Origin: Temnopleurus reevesii
Lineage: Eukaryota; Echinodermata; Echinoidea; Temnopleuroida; Temnopleuridae
NCBI GenBank assembly: GCA_036244855.1
Contig: BQKZ01004415.1
Span: 32,090 to 51,911 of the forward strand
DNA: 19,822 nucleotides
Direction of reading: 5' to 3'
Part shown: positions 1 to 9,062 of the stretch, one piece after another
Layout of the letters: each line of letters begins with the position of its first letter
Position numbering within the stretch: position 1 is the first letter of the stretch
Notes under the pieces: model-generated
What the model was told of the DNA's origin: nothing
Database searches by the model: none
Seen by the model: the letters and a program-made list of their open reading frames with translations, nothing else
Made by a program: the position numbers and the translations under genes

Positions 1-423
1 GGGGGGGGGGGTGCTTTTAGGCCCTAGACGTTTCGTGTGGTAAATCCACAACATGAAATTAAATTTTATCATTATCATAGTGATCAATGAGGTTATGTGA
101 TTGGATGTGAGCTTAGGACTCAGTTGTAAGGATTCAACCAGTCAAATCATCGCAACTACATGTAGCCTTCTGATTTACATCCAAGACTGGTAATCATAGA
201 GTCACATGATGTCACAACTCGGCTCAGTCAGTCGTAGGCCAGTTGTAAGGTGGTTGAGTCATTACGTGTGCGGTGGGCTTCATCAGACAATGAATCAGAA
301 CAATAAGAATTGACCGGAAAATTGTCCGTCATGCTCTATCAGTTGAGGAAACGTCGGCTGAATACCAGTTTAGTATAAATGGGTGCGTCAGACAGCTTTT
401 ACTTCTTTGAGATGCTTTGTTTT

Positions 424-582
424 CCCAACCATTCTGGAATATGTATGATGTAAAAATTAAAATATGAATAATGGAATGTCTATACAAAAGTGAGAGGAAG
501 AACAACTGTACAGTACTCTCAAACATCACTTATGTAATGAAAGCATTGAGAAACCAGTTCATGCATATTCGGGAGGGATGGG
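424..582. mobile_element. Degenerate MITE, ATATGCATGA family, intronic copy
   Basis: The left end, ccattctggaatatgtatga, and the right end, catgcatattcgggaggg, are imperfect inverted repeats of each other. They match the ends of the elements at 3835 and 4603. The internal start (taaaaattaaaatatgaata) also resembles those copies. This copy lies outside the duplicated region, in the vinculin intron, which shows that the family is dispersed. Confidence 0.5.
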
Positions 583-1227
583 ATTTCGGCTTTCTTGCCA
601 AATGGTGAATAGTATAATTTATTTGTTGTCCATAATCAAATGTGATACTTTTAGATATCATGTTGATGTATTGGGTATGAAAGTTGTTGATATGTTTATG
701 TGTTTTTTGGAGGGGGTTTATTCTATCATAAGATTTTGATTTGTAAGATCCTTAAATTGCAAGGATAGTATCCACAATATGAGTAGAAAATGTTTGTTTA
801 TGTATTGATTATTAGTTTAATCGGAATGTATTGTTGTTTCAAAGGATTTTATTGAATTGCATGTCTTATTGAGCCAGTAGTTTTCAAGAGCATTTACCTT
901 TTATGAACTTGTAGTCCAGAAGCCTGTAACAGAAAAGATGGAATTAAACTTACAATAAATATTAATCATAAGTCTATGGCAAAACATGTACCATAGATAT
1001 ACAATTAATTTTCAATTGATTGTATCTCTATGTTACAGGCCCCATATTTGCAGATTAAAGTTAAATGCTTACAAAATTGGTACCTTTAAAAGTTCACATG
1101 TTTTGATACTACACTGTACAAGTGAACCAATTTGTGAGAGTGTGAGTGCCCATAATGTTCTGCTTCTAAAGTATGTGTAATTTCACTTCGTAATTGAAAG
1201 GTGAAATCTGTCAAATATTCAATTATA
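583..1227. other. Vinculin intron, no recognisable feature
   Basis: AT-rich intronic sequence. The short reading frames here show no family resemblance and no coding-like composition. I see no repeat or RNA structure. Confidence 0.6.
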
Positions 1228-1371
1228 CAGTGGAAACTCAGTATAACGAGGTGCTTGGGACCATAAAAGATACCTTGTTATAGCAGAGTTAAAAAAACAA
1301 TAAGTTATAAAGAGTAGGGACCAAATTAGTTACCTCTTTATATCAGATCTCTTTATAGTGAGTTTCCACTG
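1228..1371. mobile_element. Pogo-like MITE, copy 1
   Basis: A 144-bp element with terminal inverted repeats beginning CAGTGGAAACTCAGTATAAC and, from the other side, CAGTGGAAACTCACTATAAA. It is flanked by TA on both sides (1226-1227 and 1372-1373). The CAGT start, the AAACTC-TATAA pattern and the TA duplication fit pogo/Tigger-type Tc1-mariner MITEs. It has no coding capacity. Confidence 0.85.
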
Positions 1372-1646
1372 TACATGTAATTGTTATGTTTATATTGAAG
1401 TTGAAAGGGAACCCACCCCTAGAATTATTATGCACTATGTGAATGAAGAAAAACAAGATGAACAAACTCGTGGATTAGTTTTCAGTACTATGTTATTGAA
1501 GTGAAGATGACTCGTATTGTTATGGTCATTGTATGAAACAGTCAGAATGTAATGCCAGCATTGTCCCGAAATGCATGTTGATTTCATAGGACATTCATTT
1601 TGACTATTTTATGCAAAGATTTCCTGCTACAAAATTATTATCATTA

Positions 1647-1849
1647 CAGGGAATACATTTTAAGGGGAGTGAGAGCGATTGCTCTCCTAAAGCTCCCCTT
1701 AAATGCTTTTTTGGGGAGTGATTTATTGAGCCCCTTGTAGCCCCAATGTTACTACATGAAGACCCAATTTAGCTCCCCTAAAACTCTCCTTGAGAGCATC
1801 TAGGAGAACTATCTGTAGCTCCCCTGCAAATTCTTCAATTCAGTCCCTG
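1647..1849. mobile_element. 203-bp MITE with CAGGGA ends
   Basis: The ends are CAGGGAATACATTTT and, from the right, CAGGGACTGAATTG, with CATTA directly abutting both ends (1642-1646 and 1850-1854). Internally there are several AGCTCCCCT / AGGGGAG segments in both orientations, including a strong hairpin at about 1658-1703. CAGGG ends recall hAT elements, but a clean 8-bp duplication is not visible, so the superfamily is uncertain. Confidence 0.65.
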
Positions 1850-1854
1850 CATTA

Positions 1855-2535
1855 TTTTTTTTTCTTATTAGTTATCGACTTGATATCATAATTTGCCGAC
1901 CGATTCAATTTTTCAGGGGCATAGCTCGACTACTTAAGGTTTGACCTAGTAGATTTTGAAGTTATTTTGAGCAATTTACTCAAGTAAATTTTAGCGTGCT
2001 TCAGTGTTTGCAAAATTAGTCATAAGGTAGACAGAAAGTCACATACATGTAGTGGGCGTAGGCCTGTTGACCCTTCTAGGGCAATAGAACACATTTTGTG
2101 TTTTCGTTTAATAACTTTTTATGCTCTAGAAAATATACCAGATGAATAAGCAGAAAGAGAAAAAAAATCATCACTAAATTTGACCAATTTTATTCTGTCG
2201 CCATTTGTCGCTGGAATTTTTTAAATGGAAATAATCAATAAAATGATCATAAATCTTTAAATTGGCAACGCAGACATCATTTGAAAATCACTATTTTCCA
2301 TGCAAATCGGAAACTTCCAATTTCTTTCCATGCTTTTTGATGAAGAAGATTAAAAATTGTAACATAACATTTAATTTGAATGTCTAAAAAGATAATTAAA
2401 GTTTTAGTGTTCCCAACTCATGAAAGGAACAGTGATTGAATGGGTTATAGTAACAGTAGCTCTGCCCTGGAAAGTTGTACGGTTGGCACATGTGAATGTG
2501 TATTGATTTAGGTCTTGTTGCCCTTTGCTTTCTAG
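1855..2535. other. Vinculin intron, no recognisable feature
   Basis: AT-rich intron with a pyrimidine-rich end leading into the acceptor at 2535. Nothing else could be identified. Confidence 0.6.
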
Positions 2536-2709
<174 letters not shown>

Positions 2710-3231
2710 TAAGTCAGAATTCTGTGGTCACAAGGGCGTTCTTAAAGTTATTGACGACTTTAAGGAAGATTGAAATACATTAGCGAGTGTAATATGCATA
2801 AGATTCTCAATTATTCAGCACAAGAACTGATACCAGTTGTACGTAAAAATCATTCTTGAAGTCTTTCGTATCTTGGTGAAACACCGCCCAGGAGTGGAAA
2901 TTTATGCTCGCATGTCTGAGTCCAATAAATTGGGGTAATGATTACTGCATATTATTGGAAAACAGTTTTCAAGAACTGAAGAGGTTACTCGGGGGTATAT
3001 AAAGTACAATCTTGACCAAGATATATGTTGATGATGTCACAATGGTGTACAGAATGACATTTAGACGGCAGCCCAAATTTTGGGAAGTTGTTTTACCATA
3101 TTGAGCCTTTCTTTCAATGATATAAAATCATTTTTCATGAGAACTATTTCCGATCAGTTCTAGTGTCTGATTTGGTAAATAATGGCAATGTACAGTATGT
3201 TGTGTCGCCCTGTAGCCATTCAATATTGCTA

Positions 3232-3409
3232 CAGTGGAAACTCGGTATAAAGAGGTGCTTTGAACCATCAAAAATACCCTTGTTACAGCAGGAATCTCTT
3301 TATAGCAGAGTTCAAAATCAATAAGTAATAAAGAGCTGGGACCAGATTTTTTACCTCTTTATAGCAGATATTTCATAATATCAGATCTCTTTATAGTGAG
3401 TTTCCACTG
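3232..3409. mobile_element. Pogo-like MITE, copy 2
   Basis: A 178-bp element with the same ends as the copy at 1228 (CAGTGGAAACTCGGTATAAA on the left) and TA on both sides (3230-3231 and 3410-3411). It is about 34 bp longer, partly through an extra internal TATAGCAGA block. It lies in the last vinculin intron, ending 74 bp before the terminal exon. Confidence 0.85.
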
Positions 3410-3483
3410 TACATTATTATCGTTTTTATTCCTAAATTGAATACAATAAAGAATAATGTAACTATTCCTTTATCTCTGAACAG

Positions 3484-3650
3484 AGTCTGAGGAGGACCAG
3501 GAGGCCACAGAGATGCTTGTTGGCAATGCCCAAAACCTGATGAAGGCCGTCAAGGAGACGGTCCGGGCCGCAAAGGCCGCCTCGATCAAGATCAGGACGG
3601 ACGCAGGCTACAAGATGAGGTGGGTCCGCCAGAGGCCCTGGTACCAGTAA
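3484..3650 (+). CDS. VCL: Vinculin, terminal coding exon with stop
   Basis: This is the last coding exon, preceded by CTCTGAACAG and ending in TAA at 3648-3650. With the G from the previous exon it reads [20 protein letters not shown], then [20 protein letters not shown], then [19 protein letters not shown]. This matches the final helix and C-terminal hairpin of vinculin, which in the family contributes to lipid binding and actin bundling. The junction to the preceding exon is in phase. The exon is richer in GC than its surroundings, as expected for a conserved coding exon in an AT-rich region. Its last 45 bases, coding [18 protein letters not shown], recur three times in the next 920 bp. This copy is the functional one because it alone continues upstream into the conserved helix and has a good splice acceptor. 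A pogo-like MITE ends 74 bp before the exon. Confidence 0.95.
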
Positions 3651-3758
3651 AGGATCTGATGTAGGGATGCCAACCGTTCCGTGATTTTTCATAAAATACA
3701 TTTATAAGTACATGTAATTGCCAAGGGTATCATAGGATAATAACATAATAAGGACACA

Positions 3759-3803
3759 GGCTACAAGAAGAGGTGGGTCCGCCAGAGACCTTGGTACCAG
3801 TAG
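3759..3803 (+). repeat. Duplicate B of the vinculin C-terminal codons (intact frame)
   Basis: This is a 45-bp copy of the last 14 vinculin codons plus stop, reading [18 protein letters not shown]. Compared with the functional copy it has one amino-acid change (M to K), several silent changes and TAG in place of TAA. The upstream helix-coding part of the exon is absent. There is an AG just before the copy but no pyrimidine tract, so a functional splice acceptor looks unlikely. It is part of a ~467-bp unit beginning near 3679 that repeats from 4147. Confidence 0.85.
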
Positions 3804-3834
3804 AGGAGACAGATTTGATGCGGAGATGCCAAAG

Positions 3835-4054
3835 GTTCTGGAATATGCATGAATTCAAAGTTGAAATGTGAATAAGACAACAGCTGAACAAAGGCCAGAG
3901 CAGTCATGCTACGACAGCTACCTTAGCAACAGTCAGAGTTGCAAAAGTAAGAAAAAAGCGAGAGTAGAATTGACAATGACCATGCTCTCGGCCATTCGCT
4001 TGTAATGGAAACCTTGAATTCGTGTGGAAGTATACCTCATGCATATTCCGGAAC
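3835..4054. mobile_element. 220-bp MITE, ATATGCATGA family, copy in unit 1
   Basis: The terminal inverted repeats are GTTCTGGAATATGCATGA on the left and GTTCCGGAATATGCATGA read inward from the right. The region downstream of the functional exon has gatgccaaccgttccg with no element, which looks like an empty or excised site at the equivalent position. It has no coding capacity, and the transposon superfamily is not identified. Confidence 0.7.
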
Positions 4055-4223
4055 GATTTGTAGTGTTAGTAATATAAATGATGTCTTTGAAGCACATCAA
4101 TGTTATAAGAGAGTAAACTGTACATGATCAATTTATTTGGTATTTGTGATTTTTCATGAAATACATTTATAAGTACATGTAATTGCCAAGGGTATCATAG
4201 GATAATAACATAATAATAACACA

Positions 4224-4269
4224 GGCTACAAGATGAGGTGGGTCCCCCCAGAGACCCTGGTACCAGTAG
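4224..4269 (+). repeat. Duplicate C of the vinculin C-terminal codons (frameshifted)
   Basis: This copy is 46 bp rather than 45. A run of six C replaces the CGCC context, adding one base and shifting the frame after GYKMRWV, so it cannot encode the normal C-terminus. The sequence before it, from 4147, matches the start of the previous unit at 3679 closely. After the copy the unit is interrupted at 4291 by a pogo-like MITE. Confidence 0.85.
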
Positions 4270-4292
4270 AGGAGACAGATTTGATGCAAGTA

Positions 4293-4471
4293 CAGTCAAA
4301 TCTGTCTACAGAGGCCACCCCAAGGGAAACAGAAAAGGTGGCCACTGCAGACAGGTGGCCTCTATAGACAGGTTCTATAACATGCATTTTCATCTGGAGG
4401 AAATCAATTTAAATGGCCACTGTAGACAGGTGGTCACTATAGACAGTGGCCACTATAGACAGGTTTGACTG
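4293..4471. mobile_element. Second type of pogo-like MITE (CAGTCAAA ends)
   Basis: A 179-bp element with ends CAGTCAAATCTGTCTACAGA on the left and CAGTCAAACCTGTCTATAGT from the right, flanked by TA (4291-4292 and 4472-4473). Internally it is built from repeats of GGCCACTGTAGACAGGTGG type. It sits exactly where vinculin-tail unit 2 is joined to unit 3. Confidence 0.85.
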
Positions 4472-4521
4472 TACATGTAATTGCCAAGAGTTTCATAGTA
4501 TAATAACATAATACTAACAAA

Positions 4522-4566
4522 GGCTACAAGATGAAGTGGGTTCGCCAGAGACCCTGGTATCAGTAG
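4522..4566 (+). repeat. Duplicate D of the vinculin C-terminal codons (intact frame)
   Basis: This 45-bp copy reads [18 protein letters not shown], with one amino-acid change (R to K) and silent changes in several codons. The flank before it, from 4474, matches the flank of the other copies from the sequence catgtaattgccaag onward. The flank after it continues into a second copy of the 220-bp MITE. No convincing splice acceptor precedes it. Confidence 0.85.
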
Positions 4567-4602
4567 AGGAATCGATACGGATGTGATGTAGAAATGCCAA
4601 AT

Positions 4603-4824
4603 GTTCCGGAATATGCATGAATTCAAAATTGAATTGTGAATAATGCAACAGCTGAACAAAAGCAAGGGTAGTCAGTCTCTGACAGCCATCTTACCAACAG
4701 TTAGAGTTTCTAAAAGCGAGACAATGGTGAGAGCAGACATGACACTAACCATGCTCTCGGCCATTCACTTGTAATGGAAACCTTGCATTCGTGTGAAAGT
4801 ACACCACGTGCACATTTCGGAACG
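4603..4824. mobile_element. 222-bp MITE, ATATGCATGA family, copy in unit 3
   Basis: The left end is GTTCCGGAATATGCATGA and the right end read inward is GTTCCGAAATGTGCACG. It is co-linear with the copy at 3835, sharing the internal cagctgaacaaa and accatgctctcggccatt segments. It was probably carried here by the tandem duplication rather than by a new insertion. Confidence 0.7.
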
Positions 4825-5219
4825 GTTGGCTGTTCTGATAACGTCGGCAAAATCACCAGATATCACGGTGAGCAGAAAGGACAAAGAAATTGGAAAAAGT
4901 AAACAACTCTCCATTCAACATAAAAGCCTTCACACTTGCTTTTGTCTGCTAGAGCTTGAATGAGGAGCTGTTTTTTGGTTGTTTTTTTTTTTGCCAATTT
5001 CGAAGTCCTTCCAGATTACTGTTTAAACAGTTACAAATCTGACGCAGTGACTCAAAATTAGACTTGTTCTAAATGAGTTAGTTTTGAATAGTTAGTCATA
5101 TGAATGATGCCTTTGAAGCACATGGATATCATGGGAGAGTATACTGTACATAATCAATGATTGATTACTTTGTGATTTTTCACAAAATGTTCAAGTTTAA
5201 ATGTCAATTAAACAATAAA

Positions 5220-5777
5220 TCGTATACACAACATATTCAAGGATTTCCCCTGGTTTAACCCCAAATTACTGTTTATAATATCTGGTGCTAAATTTCAAGG
5301 ATTCAATAATCATGTATTTTTCATTCAAGATATTCTTACGGAAGCACATGAAACCTTGTGTGTTTGTAGCTTTTAACTATGGACATTTTCCCTTTTTCCT
5401 GAAATTTTGGGATAATTTAGATAGGCCAATAAGATTTTATATACATGGTGCTTCTCTAAATGATGTGGTATGAACAATCAACTTTGATACATTTAGTTGG
5501 TGAATATATTTTCATTAGGTGCCTGAATAGACTCCTTTTTTTGTTCTTCCTTCGACTACGAAACTGTACTTCTAGTACATATGTAAATATGAAAAATGAA
5601 GTTGAATTTCTGTTACAAAATTCTCAGAATCACAAGTCACTGATCTCTTCCAGTTAGCATTCTAATCAACACAATATCATTTAAAGGAAATATTTATTTC
5701 ATTTGGATTGAATATGAAATATGACTACTTTCAATATTGCTTGTTTTTAGTTGAGGTCTTCTGTTTATGAACTCTTT
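5220..5777. other. Intergenic, no recognisable feature
   Basis: AT-rich sequence. Two short overlapping open frames (62 and 65 codons) have no recognisable similarity and a composition like the surrounding DNA. I regard them as chance frames. Confidence 0.55.
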
Positions 5778-6088
5778 GGCCGGTATTCCGATAGCAAGGT
5801 TTAAGTTAACCCTGGTCTAAATCTGTGGCTTCAGTATGGGTAGCCAAACATGCCAAAACTTTATTTACAATATATAATTTGTATGTTAACTGCTCTCTTT
5901 TCCATGCTCTAATAATGAAGAAAACTATTGAAGTTTTTATTCTTAGACAGTTTTAAATACTATGAGTGCCAAATGTGCTGGTAAATTAAACATCGACTGT
6001 TATAGATTAAGGCCTCTTTTGGCTTCCCATACTTAAACCACATATTTAAACTCTAGTTTAAGTTAAACCTAACATCAGAATACGGGCC
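5778..6088. mobile_element. 311-bp element with ~70-bp terminal inverted repeats
   Basis: The left end starts GGCCGGTATTCCGAT and the right end, read inward, GGCCCGTATTCTGAT. The arms stay alignable for about 70 bp, through AGGTTTAA, AAAT-TGTGG and AGTATGGG-AGCCAAA segments. The middle is AT-rich and non-coding. The target duplication is not clear and the superfamily is unassigned. Confidence 0.7.
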
Positions 6089-6327
6089 TATGTGTATATT
6101 CGCTTTTTATACTGCTGAATTTCACACACTGCATTTGAAGCTATTACTCTGCCTTAGCTCATTTGGACAATGTTTATTCAAGGGTTCACTGTCATAACAA
6201 AGGGCATAAAACTATGACAATAAACTCTCTCTTTTAATTAAAATAATTCTTGCCTTATATCCCAACATGAATAAACACTGATTGACAGTGCTTTACCGAG
6301 AAGCTGAGAAAAAAAATTCACAGGCAT

Positions 6328-6394
6328 TCTCGGGTAGGAATCGAACCCACGATCTCCTTATGACTAGACAAGTGTCTTACCACTAGACCACCGA
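6328..6394 (-). ncRNA. tRNA-like SINE head, left arm
   Basis: Read on the minus strand this gives TGGTCTAGTGG (A-box type) and GGTTCGATTCC (a good B box), with T-arm stem GTGGG/CCTAC. The acceptor 5' strand is degenerate (AATCGG against CCCGAGA), so this is a tRNA-derived SINE head rather than a functional tRNA. Confidence 0.65.
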
Positions 6395-6458
6395 TTCAAT
6401 TTGTATTAACGCAGTACCTGCTGCTATAACACAAATCGAGCCCGCCATTTCCATTGGC

Positions 6459-6527
6459 TCTCGGTGGTCTAGTGGTAAGACACCTGTCTAGTCATCAGGA
6501 GATCGTGGGTTCGATTCCTACCCGAGA
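6459..6527 (+). ncRNA. tRNA-like SINE head, right arm
   Basis: This 69-nt sequence folds like a tRNA. The acceptor TCTCGG pairs with CCGAGA, the D arm is GTC/GAC around TAGTGGTAA, the anticodon stem is CCTG/CAGG, and the T arm is GTGGG/CCTAC. A and B boxes are present (TGGTCTAGTGG, GGTTCGATTCC). The anticodon loop, CTAGTCA, has a pyrimidine where tRNAs carry a purine after the anticodon, and the same sequence recurs inverted 60 bp away. It is therefore more likely a SINE head than a true tRNA gene. Confidence 0.65.
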
Positions 6528-6616
6528 ATGCATGTGAATTTTTTTCACAGCTTATCGATAATGCACTGTCAATCAGTGTTAATTCATGTTGGGATAAGGC
6601 AAGAATTATTTCAATT

Positions 6617-7699
6617 ATTTATCTACCCAACACAACTCTCTCTTTTGTTTTTGTATTAGAATAACTATTACGAGATGTCTTACGTATTACAATCTCGTGT
6701 TCATCCTTCGTACCATTGACTATTTAGTATGCAACACAAAGATGATATATATTAATGACTATGTATGAAATATGTGTTCAGTCTTCCTTGTATAGAAATA
6801 GATATTTACTATAAAAATGCAGCAGTTTTTACTGGCATATAGGAAATTTATAACATTTTCAGCACTCAGCTAATTACGCAAAAATTCATCTGAGCAATTT
6901 TAAAGAGTTTCTAATTCGGGAAATGTTAGATCTTGTATGAAGCAATTGTAATAAAATTGTATGAAATTTTAATACAATTGTGAAAGAAATTTACATCTTT
7001 ATAATTAGTTTGTATTTCTGGCAAAATGCATGTACATGTACAACAAAATATGTTTCTAAAGAGTAACAATTTTCATAATTAGATGAAACTAACTTGCCAA
7101 TATGGTAGATTTTGTTGTGTCAATTCTAGTGCTCAAATGATATATTTTCTTATTCATCGTTATGGCAACTCGAAATCTAAATGATGTAGGATAATTCTAT
7201 ACATTTCTCTTATTTGTAAAATAATACAAATGAAAGGTTAGATTTAATCATGGAATGTTCATTCTTGCTATTTTTTTCTATGGATTTTTCTTTGTCTTGT
7301 TGTGTGTTATTTAAGTTTGATGAATGCATGTATATGTGCGGAGTATTTAATGATAGAATATAGCTTACACTATTTATTTAGCCTGATAGATTTATTTTAT
7401 ATGATAGAATGTAATTCAATCATAGTTGTTAATTAGGTAATCTAATTATAAAGAGAAAGGGTGTGGAGAACAGATTGTCATGTATTTAAAAACTGTTTTG
7501 TTGCTGAATCTTAATTATTTGTGTACACTATTATGACTGCATACTGATATTATATTGGGGAAGGTGGGGTGTAGAATTCAGAATAAGTGAAACATGAACT
7601 GCCTGCAACTTTTTAAAAAAGTTCAAATATACAGATATGCGCTGAATAGAAAAAAGCAATAAGACGTTACAACAAGATTGAAAAATACATGTATAATAC
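6617..7699. other. Intergenic, AT-rich, no recognisable feature
   Basis: About 1.1 kb of AT-rich sequence with stop codons in all frames at short intervals. Apart from the 13-bp direct repeat at 6634 I see no transposon ends, RNA structures or coding exons. Confidence 0.6.
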
Positions 7700-7865
7700 G
7701 ATATAAACTATTTCTGTAAAATAAAGTGGGTCTTGGACAATAGATCCGTGCGATGTGTATTGAACTGTGCGAACACAACAATCACAAGTCGGTTCCACTT
7801 TGATTAGCATAACAAAAGAGCGTTGAATCAGTGTTCAATTTTATTTTACAGAAATAGATTATATC
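7700..7865 (-). mobile_element. 166-bp MITE, ATATAAACTATTTC family, copy 1
   Basis: The ends are GATATAAACTATTTCTGTAA on the left and GATATAATCTATTTCTGTAA from the right, about 27 bp of inverted repeat. The interior (7737-7810) matches, in reverse orientation, the interior of the element at 16410-16557, with shared strings such as TTGTGATTGTTGTG and CACAGTTCAATACAC. It is non-coding. Confidence 0.75.
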
Positions 7866-8100
7866 ATTTCGTAGGTATTTGTTTTTGTATCAAAAGTAGG
7901 AAAATACTATGCCTGATTTGTTTGTTGTATTTTTTGCCTTGTTTTTTTTTCCTTATACAACAAATGGGACTACAACTAACATGTGTATTGACATTATTTC
8001 CTATTAAAATACAGCGACATGATATTAAACTCATGTCACTAACAAAGGCAGTTGTTTGAATGAACAGTTTTGTTTGTCAGACAGGCTTGGTCCTAAATGC

Positions 8101-8234
8101 AAGACCCCAGTTACATAGAAGCCCCAGAAGCAACACGATTCAACACGATTCTTTGTTAGTTCACAGTTAGCTGCCTCCAAACAAAGAGCCTTGTTTAATT
8201 GTGTTTCTTCCGGGGGCCTATGTGACTGGGGCTT
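8101..8234. mobile_element. Palindromic MITE, ACACGATTCAACACGA family, P1
   Basis: A 134-bp element whose two halves are inverted copies, from AAGACCCCAGTTACATAG and AAGCCCCAGTCACATAG inward to CTCTTTGTT. A short centre around cagttagctgcctcc separates them. It belongs to the family found in the SLC5 introns and is the only copy outside that gene in this window. Confidence 0.8.
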
Positions 8235-8289
8235 AAAGCTTTTTATATCTGATTGAGACATGTCTGGAAAAGCCCTAATGAAGGAGGGA

Positions 8290-8538
8290 GAAATCGGTGT
8301 GTGTGTGTGCGTGTGTGTGTGTGTTTGAAGAAAAGGAAAATTGGATTGTGTGAGTGTGTGTAAGTGAGCTAAATTGAGAGATGGGTGAAGAATGGGAGAA
8401 GAGGAAAGAGAGAAAGAGTTAGAGACAGATTCAATGTATTTTTTCTCAATAAATATTATAGGTAGATGTGAACATAGTAAATTTGAACAGAGAGAGAGAG
8501 AGAGTTAGAAAGAGGGGGTGAGAGATATCAATTCCGTG

Positions 8539-8593
<55 letters not shown>

Positions 8594-9062
8594 TCATTGA
8601 AGAGAGAAGCAGATAAAGCAAATTCAATGTGTCATTAGCCGAGATAAATATGACTAGCGATATTTATGAGGACATCATGAATGTAAAAGAGAGAGAGATA
8701 GAGAGAGGAACAATAACAAACCCTATGGCGTAAATGGATGTATGTTTGCCTAAGTGTGTTTGAAAGAGAGAGAGGGAGAAAGGGGAGAGATAGAGAGGGA
8801 AGATGACTAAGCAGACACAGATTCCATATATTTTCCTCCTGCTATCTTGGGTAGATGTGAACTTCGTAAGATCTGAACAAAAATATACCTTAAAAAAGCA
8901 GAGAGACAGATATAAGAGTGAGAGGGATTTAGTGAGAAAGCGGGAAACAGAGGGAAAGAGAGAGGGAGTGGGAGAATGAGAAAAAAAAAACCAGATTTAA
9001 TGTATTTTTGTCCTAGCTATCTTAAGTAGATGTGAACTTGGTAAGATTCGAAAAAAAATGGT
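8290..9062. repeat. Degenerate ~190-bp tandem repeat with GT and GA simple repeats
   Basis: A block resembling agattcaatgtattttt...gctatcttgggtagatgtgaac...gtaagatctgaac begins near 8427, 8617, 8815 and 8992, spacings of about 176-197 bp. Between the blocks are GA-rich purine tracts and GT runs, the longest being (TG)25 at 8543-8592 and a shorter one at 8297-8324. The second block is the most diverged. Confidence 0.7.

Larger units (their letters stand above)
3679..5190 (+). repeat. Tandem duplication downstream of vinculin (units from 3679, 4147 and 4474)
   Basis: Three successive units share this order: gtgatttttcat-aaatacattt, catgtaattgccaag, an ataataacataata stretch, the vinculin tail codons, gatttgatg, a 220-bp MITE, and a block around aagcacat...actgtacat. 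Unit 1 (3679-4146) is complete. Unit 2 (from 4147) stops after the tail codons and is joined to unit 3 at the site where a pogo-like MITE sits. Unit 3 (4474 to ~5190) is complete but has about 250 bp of extra sequence (roughly 4826-5090) between the MITE and the last block. The functional exon at 3484 supplies the parent tail sequence. Confidence 0.8.
3651..5219 (+). other. Probable vinculin 3' UTR and tandem-duplicated downstream region
   Basis: This is the sequence downstream of the vinculin stop. It contains three further copies of the last coding segment, two copies of a MITE and one pogo-like MITE, all annotated separately. A canonical AATAAA lies at 5214-5219, while only weaker variants such as CATAAA (near 3690) occur close to the stop. 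If the distal signal is used, all the duplicated segments lie inside a ~1.6-kb 3' UTR. The position of the real polyadenylation site is an inference. Confidence 0.4.
6236..6616. repeat. Long palindrome with two head-to-head tRNA-like SINE copies
   Basis: The two arms are inverted copies of each other from 6236 to 6616, meeting at gcag-tac-ctgc near 6411-6421. Each arm carries a tRNA-like head with pol III A and B boxes and a ~80-bp tail ending GGGATAAGGCAAGAATTATT. The right arm has about 19 bp near the centre that the left arm lacks. The 13-bp direct repeat aactctctctttt occurs at 6223-6235, abutting the left arm, and at 6634-6646, 17 bp past the right arm. Confidence 0.8.

Noticed and set aside
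1..11. Run of G at the very start
   Set aside because: A homopolymer at the window edge; it could be a simple repeat or assembly artefact and carries no further information.
3462..3701. 79-codon minus-strand frame
   Set aside because: It is the antisense of the vinculin terminal exon, whose sense reading is unambiguous.
5285..5657. Two overlapping short + strand frames of 62 and 65 codons
   Set aside because: No family resemblance, no splice context, and base composition like the surrounding non-coding DNA.
6459..6527. Functional tRNA gene
   Set aside because: The anticodon loop has a pyrimidine after the anticodon, the anticodon stem has a mismatch, and an inverted copy with the same tail lies next to it, which indicates a SINE.
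8031..8261. 76-codon minus-strand frame
   Set aside because: It runs through the palindromic MITE P1. The same peptide fragments appear wherever the family occurs, so it reflects the repeat.
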